DNA of 7,126 nt from NCBI GenBank assembly GCA_050701635.1, contig JBOGDF010000289.1:1-7126 (forward strand), in the 5' to 3' direction. The stretch comes from WHSM01 sp050701635. GTDB taxonomy: Bacteria; Actinomycetota; Actinomycetes; Mycobacteriales; Micromonosporaceae. Below, one piece after another: positions 1 to 7,126 of the stretch. The notes under the pieces are model-generated. The model was not told where the DNA came from. It ran no database searches and worked only from the letters and a program-made list of their open reading frames with translations. A program made the translations under genes and the position numbers. Position 1 is the stretch's first letter, and each line of letters opens with the position of its first letter.

Positions 1-1
1 G

Positions 2-358
2 GCCCGGCAGGCGGCGCGTCACCTGGTCGCGGACGGGTGGACCGCGGCGGTGCTGCGGGCGTTGCGGGTGAGGCCGCGCCCCGACTCGGCCGGGCTGTCG
101 GCCGCCGAGCGGGCTCGCCTGGCACACGATTCCCTGGGGGTACGCGACGGCCTGGGCGATCTGCTCGCCCGGCTCGGTGCGGCGGGGGCCGGAAAATCGT
201 CAGTTTCCGCTGCGCCTCTCTGTGTCGTGGTCGATGATGTGATGACCACTGGCGCCACCGTCGCCGCCGCCTGCCGGGTGCTCGGCTCGGCTGGTGTACG
301 GGTCGAGTCGGCGGCGTTCCTCGCCGCCACACAGCGTCGATCTCGACACCCAAGGTGA
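2..358 (+). CDS. ComF family phosphoribosyltransferase, 3' end only
   Basis: The open frame runs in from the left edge and stops with TGA at 356-358, giving 118 visible residues; the true start and any N-terminal zinc-binding part lie outside the window. The key evidence is the PRPP-binding loop VVVDDVMTTGATV, with its acidic pair Asp-Asp at visible residues 78-79 (about base 233), followed by a helix and a short strand as in type I phosphoribosyltransferases. The upstream segment PDSAGLSAAERARL matches the conserved ComF stretch before that loop. ComF proteins are linked to DNA uptake in naturally competent bacteria; in actinobacteria the substrate and role are not established. The neighbour is hpf, 221 bases downstream on the same strand, as expected for the mtrA-mtrB-lpqB-comF-hpf-secA1 order. 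The family call is firm; function is open. Confidence 0.88.
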   Translation, partial: ARQAARHLVADGWTAAVLRALRVRPRPDSAGLSAAERARLAHDSLGVRDGLGDLLARLGAAGAGKSSVSAAPLCVVVDDVMTTGATVAAACRVLGSAGVRVESAAFLAATQRRSRHPR

Positions 359-397
359 CCTTACGTCGGTCACTCGTACCAGATATTTGAACTGGGG

Positions 398-426
398 GTG
401 ACGAGAGGGCGGCGGGCGATTAGCGT
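398..426 (+). promoter_or_regulatory. Possible promoter for hpf
   Basis: GTGACG at 398-403 (four of six matches to TTGACA) is separated by 17 bases from TAGCGT at 421-426, which fits TANNNT. A start near 433 would give hpf a leader of roughly 145 bases. The match is modest and could be chance; hpf might instead be read through from comF. Confidence 0.28.
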
Positions 427-527
427 CGGGGGCAGCACGTTCCGGCGTGACGGAAGGAGGCCCAGCCGTTTCCCAAGGTTGACCCCGCCTCCACCCCGAA
501 CCTGTGGCTGGCGCGGTCGACGTACCC

Positions 528-543
528 CAGGGCAGGAGCCCTG
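528..543 (+). promoter_or_regulatory. Hairpin in the hpf leader, with the hpf ribosome binding site downstream
   Basis: CAGGGC (528-533) and GCCCTG (538-543) are perfect complements around the four-base loop AGGA, so the leader RNA could fold a 6-bp hairpin. It ends 22 bases before the GGGGGAGG ribosome binding site (566-573), which lies 6 bases before the GTG start of hpf. Apart from this and the candidate promoter, I see no gene in the 359-579 spacer. A purine-rich GGAAGGAGG at 452-460 looks like a ribosome binding site but has no suitable start behind it. Confidence 0.35.
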
Positions 544-579
544 TAGACCCTCAGCAGAACCTATTGGGGGAGGTCAGGC

Positions 580-1188
580 GTGGAAATTGTCGTCAAGGGC
601 AGAAATGTCGAAGTACCCGATCACTACCGCCAGCATGTCGCCGAGAAGCTCCACAAGATCGAGCGGTACGACCAGAAGCTCATCCGGGTGGACGTAGAGC
701 TGTTTCACGAACGCAACCGCCGCCAGTCCGACCACTGCCAACGCGTAGAGATCACCTGTATCTCACGCGGCCCGGTGGTCAGAGCCGAGGCGTGCGCCAA
801 GGACTTCTATTCCGCGCTCGATGGCGCGGTGAACAAACTCGACACCAGACTCCGCAAAGCCGCTGACCGGCGGCGGGTGCACCACGGTCGGCATGCCCCG
901 ATCTCGGTGGCGGCCGCCACCGCCGCGCTCGCCACGGTCGAGGGGGTCGGCTCCTCGAACGGGAACTCCGGCACGGTGTCCGCGATCCCCGAGGAGTACG
1001 ACGGCCCCGGCCGGATCGTACGGGACAAGGAGCACATGGCCGATCCGATGACCATCGACGACGCGCTGTTCGAGATGGAGCTGGTCGGGCACGACTTCTA
1101 CCTGTTCCTGGACAAGGATTCCGGCCGGCCCAGCGTGGTCTACCGGCGCCACGGCTACGACTACGGGGTGATCCGGCTGGCCACCTGA
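580..1188 (+). CDS. hpf: Long-form ribosome hibernation promoting factor (HPF)
   Basis: This 202-residue protein has the two-domain build of long HPF. Residues 1-100 are the ribosome-binding domain, opening MEIVVKGRNVEVPDHYRQHV and rich in Arg, Lys and His toward its end (residues 92-104). Residues 105-143 are an Ala/Gly/Ser-rich linker. Residues 146-202 (RIVRDKEHMADPMTIDDALF onward, ending HGYDYGVIRLAT) are the C-terminal dimerisation domain, including the typical GHDFYLFLD segment. In known long HPFs the N-terminal domain sits in the 30S decoding channel and the C-terminal domains pair two ribosomes into a silent 100S particle during starvation or stress. The GTG start at 580 is supported by GGGGGAGG six bases upstream and by the family's N-terminus beginning exactly there. 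It lies between comF and secA, as in other actinobacteria. Nothing suggests damage. Confidence 0.96.
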   Translation: MEIVVKGRNVEVPDHYRQHVAEKLHKIERYDQKLIRVDVELFHERNRRQSDHCQRVEITCISRGPVVRAEACAKDFYSALDGAVNKLDTRLRKAADRRRVHHGRHAPISVAAATAALATVEGVGSSNGNSGTVSAIPEEYDGPGRIVRDKEHMADPMTIDDALFEMELVGHDFYLFLDKDSGRPSVVYRRHGYDYGVIRLAT

Positions 1189-1212
1189 CCTGCGACGACG
1201 CTTGTTTCAGGA

Positions 1213-1242
1213 GCCGTCGACCCGGTCAGTCGGGTCGGCGGC
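1213..1242. terminator. Hairpin terminator between convergent hpf and GNAT genes
   Basis: Arms 1213-1224 and 1231-1242 form a 12-bp stem around the six-base loop GTCAGT, with a single G-U wobble (1217 with 1238) in the plus-strand RNA, which becomes an A-C mismatch in the minus-strand RNA. It begins 25 bases after the hpf stop and ends 7 bases beyond the GNAT stop, so it can serve both genes. There is no U-tract, which is common for actinobacterial terminators. Confidence 0.7.
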
Positions 1243-1248
1243 CCGGTG

Positions 1249-2400
1249 TCAGCGCCCGAGGTCGCTGGGGAGCATCGCGGCGACCCAGTTGTCGCGGCGT
1301 TCGCCGCGCTGCGGGCAGCCGGCCCGCTCGGTGCCTTCGAGAACGAAGCCCGCCTTCTCGGCGACCCGCTTCGACGCCTCGTTGCCCAGATGCGCCCGCC
1401 ACTCGATGCGTGCCACGTCGAGCCGGTCGAAGCCCCACTCGCACAGCGCCCGTACGGCGCCGGTGGCGTACCCCTTGCCGCGGGCCCAGGGCGAGACCAG
1501 GAATCCCACGTCGGCGATCTGCGGGTCGGCCATCAACCGCAGGCTGAACGAGCCGCAGTAGTTGTCGGCGTCGTCGTACAGGCCGCAGTGCAGCCCGGTG
1601 CCGTCGGCCCACTGCTCGGCGATGTGCGCCAGATACCACCGCGCGTCGGACTCGGCGTACGGGTCCGGCACCGTGGTCCACTTGACCGATTCCGGGTCCC
1701 GGCAGCTGGCGACCATCGCGTCCAGGTCCCGCTCGGTGGGGCGACGCAGCGTGACGGTGCCGCTCGGCGTCTGCGCCCGCAGTACGGGTGGCGGCTGCCC
1801 GAACACCTTCGCCCGGCGGGCCACCAGCGAGTCCGGGCCGTAGCCGTCGGGCGGCGGGCCGGCGAGGTCGCTGGGCAGCATCGAGCCGACCCAGCCCTCC
1901 ACCGCGCGGGCGGTCGCCGGATGCACCAGCCGCAGCCGGCCCTCGATCTTGAAGCCGGTACGCAGCCCGACCAGCCGGGACGGCCAGTTGCCGATCATCG
2001 CCTGCCAGATCAGCCGGCGCAGCCCGAGCGATTCGAACGCCCAGCGGGCCACCGCCCGGCTGGACCGTACGGTGACGTTGCGACCACGGGCCCACGGCGC
2101 GACCCAGTAGCCCAGCTCGCCGGTCTGCGTACGCTCGTCGATGCTGACCACGCCGGTGGAGCCGAGCAGCTCGCCGGTGCCGGCGTCGAACACTCCGAAG
2201 TGCGCTGACGTACCGTCCCGCCACGCCGCCTCGCTGCGCGGGCCCACGAAGTCCGCCGCGTGCTCGGGCAGGTACGGCCGGGGCACCGTGGTCCAGCGCT
2301 GGATCTCCGGATCCTGGCAGGCCCGGTAGACCGCGTCGGCGTCCGAGCGGCGCCAGGGGCGCATCAGCAGTTCGTCTGTGGTCAGCTCGACGGGCTCCAT
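1249..2400 (-). CDS. Tandem GNAT-domain acetyltransferase (RimJ/RimL type)
   Basis: This 383-residue protein contains two GNAT domains, about residues 7-180 and 213-383, joined by a linker rich in Pro and Gly. The halves are clearly duplicated: each has an Asp-Pro-Glu followed by WTTVPxPY (36-43 and 241-248), an APWARG or SPWARG segment, a GF-IEG or GFVLEG segment, and a closing MLPSDL. The second domain has a complete acetyl-CoA loop, Arg307-Gly-Lys-Gly-Tyr-Ala312. The first reads Arg105-Gly-Arg-Asn-Val-Thr110, losing the central Gly and the final small residue. RimJ/RimL-type enzymes move acetyl groups from acetyl-CoA to amino groups of proteins or small molecules; the substrate here cannot be told. 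The ATG at 2400 is chosen because the homologous domain begins there. It has no clear ribosome binding site, and the frame is open farther upstream. It runs against hpf and diverges from the membrane gene. Confidence 0.9.
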   Translation of the reverse strand: MEPVELTTDELLMRPWRRSDADAVYRACQDPEIQRWTTVPRPYLPEHAADFVGPRSEAAWRDGTSAHFGVFDAGTGELLGSTGVVSIDERTQTGELGYWVAPWARGRNVTVRSSRAVARWAFESLGLRRLIWQAMIGNWPSRLVGLRTGFKIEGRLRLVHPATARAVEGWVGSMLPSDLAGPPPDGYGPDSLVARRAKVFGQPPPVLRAQTPSGTVTLRRPTERDLDAMVASCRDPESVKWTTVPDPYAESDARWYLAHIAEQWADGTGLHCGLYDDADNYCGSFSLRLMADPQIADVGFLVSPWARGKGYATGAVRALCEWGFDRLDVARIEWRAHLGNEASKRVAEKAGFVLEGTERAGCPQRGERRDNWVAAMLPSDLGR

Positions 2401-2504
2401 CCGACCAGCGTGCCGCGCGGCGGCGTACCAGCAAAGGCATTTCTGGCATCCGCGGCCGGGTGCCCGGCGGATCGGGCTGTCGCGTTCCCGTCGCGGCGCG
2501 TGCA

Positions 2505-2518
2505 CACTACGGGTAGTG
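2505..2518. promoter_or_regulatory. Perfect dyad in the divergent GNAT/membrane-gene spacer
   Basis: CACTAC and GTAGTG are exact inverted copies around GG, making a 14-base palindrome ending 20 bases before the GTG start at 2539 and about 105 bases upstream of the GNAT start. It lies where the -10 region or transcript start of the membrane gene would be, as a repressor operator would. No protein is known to bind it. The 2401-2538 spacer holds no other gene; it also contains an imperfect dyad at 2448-2472. Confidence 0.35.
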
Positions 2519-2538
2519 GCATCGGTGAAGGAGGCGCG

Positions 2539-2913
2539 GTGACAGAGCGTGACGTCGGCGACGTCAGCGAGAACGGTGGCGTGCACCGTCGCTCCGGCGC
2601 GGTGAAGGCCACGGCCGGGTGGTTGCGGGAGACCACTCCGAAGGTACGGACCGGGATCGCCCGGCTGATCTGGCTGCTCGCGCTGGCGGCCGCGCTGGCG
2701 CTCGGCGCCGGGGCGCTGCTGGTGGTGTTGAAGGCGAATCCGGACAACGTGCTGGTCTCCGCGGTGGTAGGCACGGCGGAGTGGCTGGACGGGCCGTTCG
2801 CCGACGTGTTCACCTTCTCCGACCGGGTGCAGCAGACGCTGGTCAACTGGGGGCTGGCGGCGGTGGCTTACCTGATCGCCGGCGGGGTGTTGGCGAGGTT
2901 GATCCGCCCGTAG
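2539..2913 (+). CDS. Small two-helix membrane protein, function unknown
   Basis: This is a 124-residue protein I cannot assign to a named family. The N-terminal 40 residues are polar and charged (Arg, Lys, Glu). Residues about 41-65 form a strong hydrophobic helix (IWLLALAAALALGAGALLVV), followed by a loop of roughly 37 residues with several Asp, Asn and Glu. A second helix spans about 103-122 and ends in Arg-Leu-Ile-Arg-Pro. Positive charges before the first and after the second helix suggest both ends face the cytoplasm, with the loop outside. The GTG at 2539 is chosen because AAGGAGG (2528-2534) stands four bases upstream; the frame stays open to the left, but that part overlaps the GNAT gene and has no membrane or domain character. 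It lies 99 bases upstream of secA. Lying next to a Sec gene does not by itself show a role in secretion. Confidence 0.82.
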   Translation: MTERDVGDVSENGGVHRRSGAVKATAGWLRETTPKVRTGIARLIWLLALAAALALGAGALLVVLKANPDNVLVSAVVGTAEWLDGPFADVFTFSDRVQQTLVNWGLAAVAYLIAGGVLARLIRP

Positions 2914-2944
2914 GCTCGCAATGCCCGCAATGTAGCGGCCCGAC

Positions 2945-2975
2945 CTGACAGATAGGTGGGTACGCAAACTACGAT
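2945..2975 (+). promoter_or_regulatory. Likely secA promoter
   Basis: CTGACA (2945-2950) is five of six to TTGACA, and TACGAT (2970-2975) fits the TANNNT form of actinobacterial housekeeping promoters. The 19-base spacer is at the long end. Transcription from about 2982 gives a short leader of some 30 bases containing AAGGGGAG (2996-3003), nine bases before the GTG of secA. A six-base inverted repeat, GGGTAC (2958-2963) and GTACCC (2989-2994), brackets the -10. Confidence 0.5.
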
Positions 2976-3012
2976 GGCGGGCGAAGCCGTACCCAAAGGG
3001 GAGCCCTGACTC

Positions 3013-5997
<2,985 letters not shown>

Positions 5998-6057
5998 GAC
6001 GAGTTCGGCCGGGGCTCGGGCTCGTAGGCGGGTCCCGGTCACCTCAGCAGGCTGAAG

Positions 6058-6101
6058 CCAACCGCCCGGCACCGCGCCCCTCGCAGGTGCCGGGCGGTTG
6101 G
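6058..6101. terminator. Strong bidirectional terminator between secA and the Rv3235-like gene
   Basis: Arms 6058-6073 (CCAACCGCCCGGCACC) and 6086-6101 are perfect 16-bp complements around a 12-base loop. The hairpin starts 60 bases after the secA stop and ends 80 bases beyond the stop of the convergent gene, so it can end both transcripts. No U-tract follows on either side. In the rest of the 5998-6181 spacer I see no gene or other element. Confidence 0.85.
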
Positions 6102-6181
6102 TCGTCCTGCGCGGGGGCCTGGTTTGCATGCGCAGTGGGTTGGTGTAGGCGGGCCGCGGTGGCCGGCCGGGCCCGACGCTG

Positions 6182-6832
6182 TCAGCCGACGAACTCCAGG
6201 GCGGTGCAGACCCACCTGGTGTCCTCGCGCTCCAGACGGAGCGCCACAGCGCGTACCTCATCGCCCCGGCGTAGCACCGCCGCGATCTCGGCGACGCCGG
6301 GCTGCGGCTGGGTGGTGCGGAGCCGCTGCACCCGGATAGGCATCGGGCGGTTCTGCAGCGGCGTACGGCTGGCACGCGGTCGTACGGTGCGCAGCCGACC
6401 CGTCGGCCACCAGCTGGTGCCACGGCTGGCCAGCCCGAGTTTGATGGCGCGGAACGCCGGGTCGGTGGCGTACGCCAGCAGGTGGCTGAGCGGGCGCCGT
6501 TCGTTGAGCACTTCGACGTACAGGTCGATGAACCGCTTGATCGCCAGCGGCAGGTCGTCGGCCATGACCTGCCACCCGGCCCGCCCTGGTCGCGCGGCGG
6601 TACGCCGGCCGGTCCGCGCCGCGCGCTGGCGGCTCCCCGTGCGGCCGCTCGCGTGACGCGTCGGACGCCCCCAGTCCAGCGGCAGCTCGACGTCGTACGG
6701 TCCGATCACCGGCACCGACTCGTGAGGTCTCCGCGCCGCCAGCTCGTCGTCGTACGGGGGCTCGCACTGCGGTGCCGGACGCAGCCGGATCTGCGGTCGC
6801 GACGGGGCGGTCGGAGCGAGTGCGGCGGTCAT
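6182..6832 (-). CDS. Rv3235-family protein, function unknown
   Basis: This 216-residue protein looks like the uncharacterised actinobacterial family named after M. tuberculosis Rv3235; the assignment is from memory of its layout. The N-terminal 53 residues are Pro-rich and contain a PPYDDE box (25-30). Residues 57-86 form an Arg/Ala/Gly-rich basic linker. The folded part is about 87-216: an amphipathic helical stretch (VMADDLPLAIKRFIDLYVEV), then AYATDPAFRAIKLG, and a C-terminal run of alternating strands with the closing pattern ALRLEREDTRWVCTALEFVG. That ending resembles NTF2-like or Tim44-like cone folds, which is inference. There is no signal peptide, membrane helix or catalytic motif. 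The ATG at 6832 has GGGGGA upstream at 6836-6841, three bases away, which is a short gap; the frame continues to 6931, but that stretch overlaps promoter-like repeats. It converges on secA. The basic linker may bind nucleic acid or membrane. Confidence 0.75.
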   Translation of the reverse strand: MTAALAPTAPSRPQIRLRPAPQCEPPYDDELAARRPHESVPVIGPYDVELPLDWGRPTRHASGRTGSRQRAARTGRRTAARPGRAGWQVMADDLPLAIKRFIDLYVEVLNERRPLSHLLAYATDPAFRAIKLGLASRGTSWWPTGRLRTVRPRASRTPLQNRPMPIRVQRLRTTQPQPGVAEIAAVLRRGDEVRAVALRLEREDTRWVCTALEFVG

Positions 6833-6856
6833 CGGTCCCCCAGGTGTGGCGTGCGC

Positions 6857-6872
6857 GCATCCTTGCGGATGC
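6857..6872 (-). promoter_or_regulatory. GNRA-loop hairpin in the leader of the Rv3235-family gene
   Basis: On the minus strand GCATCC and GGATGC pair perfectly around the tetraloop GCAA, a stable GNRA type. It ends 24 bases before the ATG and 15 bases before the GGGGGA ribosome binding site. If transcription starts upstream, the hairpin lies in the 5' leader and could affect mRNA stability or ribosome loading. It is only 6 bp, so chance is possible. Confidence 0.4.
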
Positions 6873-6895
6873 CTCCATTTGCTTTCGTTTGCCTG
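6868..6895 (-). repeat. 28-bp direct repeat, copy B
   Basis: Read on the minus strand this begins CAGGCAAACGAAAGCAAATG. It matches copy A (6932-6959) at 23 of 28 positions, and 16 of 18 in the core at 6878-6895. Within it the plus-strand word TTTGC recurs at 6878 and 6888, exactly ten bases apart, or one helical turn. Its gene-proximal end overlaps the right arm of the GNRA hairpin. Confidence 0.6.
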
Positions 6896-6931
6896 CACCT
6901 GTTTGTACCGGAAGCCGCAGCTAGGACGCAA

Positions 6932-6959
6932 GAAGCTTCCGTTTGCTTGCGTTTACCTG
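6932..6959 (-). repeat. 28-bp direct repeat, copy A
   Basis: Read on the minus strand this begins CAGGTAAACGCAAGCAAACG and is in the same orientation as copy B, 64 bases away start to start. The gene-proximal end is the palindrome GAAGCTTC. Together the two copies flank the stretch at 6896-6931, where a weak promoter for the Rv3235-family gene could lie (minus-strand TTGCGT at 6926-6931 and TACAAA at 6902-6907, 18 apart). They look like paired protein-binding sites rather than coding sequence. Confidence 0.6.
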
Positions 6960-6983
6960 TGGAAAACCCGAACCGAGCTAAGA

Positions 6984-7030
6984 GATCTTGGTACCTAAGT
7001 GTCAGAATCGAGCACTAAACGACCAAGATC
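6984..7030. repeat. Interrupted inverted repeat
   Basis: GATCTTGGT (6984-6992) and ACCAAGATC (7022-7030) are perfect 9-base complements. Inside, AGTG (6998-7001) can pair with CACT (7013-7016), leaving symmetric five-base internal loops and an eleven-base apical loop that a U-G wobble could shorten to nine. The element lies in AT-rich non-coding DNA. It could be a hairpin ending a transcript entering from the right, or a binding site; it lacks a U-tract. Confidence 0.55.
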
Positions 7031-7055
7031 CACAAACCAAAGCCACCACGGCGGC

Positions 7056-7126
7056 GGTGGTGCGGCGCGGCGGTGGTGGTGCGGCGCGGTGGTGCGGCGC
7101 GGTGGTGCGGCGCGGCGGTGCGGCGC
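7056..7126. repeat. Array of 13-bp GC-rich tandem repeats, cut by the window end
   Basis: The unit GGTGGTGCGGCGC occurs at 7056-7068, 7075-7087, 7088-7100 and 7101-7113, with a one-base variant (T to C at the third base) at 7114-7126; a six-base GGCGGT insert separates the first two. From 7051 to the edge the plus strand has no A at all and about 47 G against 19 C by hand count. Thirteen is not a multiple of three, so the array would shift through all reading frames if translated, which argues for non-coding DNA. More units may lie to the right. Confidence 0.85.

Noticed and set aside
447..482. Eleven-codon open frame starting GTG in the hpf leader
   Set aside because: The ribosome-binding-like sequence lies inside it, not before it, and the peptide shows no regulatory codon run.
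1246..2208. Plus-strand open frame opposite the GNAT gene
   Set aside because: The minus strand encodes two clear GNAT domains there; the plus-strand translation has no domain character.
2260..2538. Earlier start for the membrane protein at 2260
   Set aside because: The extra 93 residues overlap the GNAT gene and look like shadow sequence, whereas AAGGAGG stands four bases before the GTG at 2539.
2401..2967. Upstream extension of the GNAT frame to a possible 572-residue protein
   Set aside because: The extra 189 residues run antisense to the membrane-protein gene and lack domain similarity; the acetyltransferase fold begins just after the ATG at 2400.
6833..6931. Earlier start for the Rv3235-like protein at 6931
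   Set aside because: It would translate through the direct repeat and hairpin and has no ribosome binding site; the ATG at 6832 has one, though with a short gap.
6958..7034. DnaA-box-like sites: TGTGGAAAA at 6958-6966 and AGATCCACA at 7026-7034
   Set aside because: The first fits a relaxed consensus but not the actinobacterial TTGTCCACA, and the second misses two bases; two weak sites do not make an origin, and no dnaA or dnaN is near.
6868..7126. CRISPR array or mobile-element ends
   Set aside because: Only two imperfect 28-bp copies with a single spacer exist, the 13-bp array has no spacers, and no cas, transposase or integrase gene is present.

Overview
The window is high-GC DNA from an actinobacterium. 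It carries the end of a comF-family gene, then hpf, then secA, which is the comF-hpf-secA1 order known downstream of mtrAB-lpqB in mycobacteria and Streptomyces. It also has a gene resembling the Rv3235 family. Base composition, GTG starts and a strong taste for the tetranucleotide GTAC suggest Micromonosporaceae (Micromonospora or a relative). That family assignment is inference from composition and gene order, not from a search.

Layout, left to right. Positions 2-358 (+) are the 3' end of a ComF-type phosphoribosyltransferase. After a 221-base leader comes the long-form ribosome hibernation factor hpf (580-1188, +). A hairpin at 1213-1242 separates it from a convergent gene (1249-2400, -) for a protein with two tandem GNAT acetyltransferase domains. 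A 138-base divergent spacer holding a perfect dyad separates that gene from a small two-helix membrane protein (2539-2913, +). secA follows (3013-5997, +), preceded by a recognisable promoter and closed by a 16-bp perfect hairpin (6058-6101) that also lies beyond the stop of the convergent Rv3235-like gene (6182-6832, -). The last 290 bases hold no gene I can support. They contain a relatively AT-rich patch (about 51% GC by hand count) with two 28-bp direct repeats, a GNRA-loop hairpin, an interrupted inverted repeat, and an 87% GC array of 13-bp units cut by the window edge.

How the genes fit together. HPF dimerises 70S ribosomes into inactive 100S particles in slow growth. SecA is the ATPase motor of the Sec export pathway. 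Their adjacency is ancient synteny and does not prove a shared pathway. The GNAT gene and the membrane protein sit between hpf and secA and look like a lineage-specific insertion. The Rv3235-like protein has no known function; lying tail-to-tail with secA, it is the least understood conserved gene here.

I do not see a complete unknown system such as a defence island, CRISPR array, toxin-antitoxin pair or mobile element. The most unusual material is the repeat-rich promoter region at 6833-7126, the GNAT protein whose first domain appears to have lost its acetyl-CoA loop, and a GTAC-driven codon context bias across all genes.
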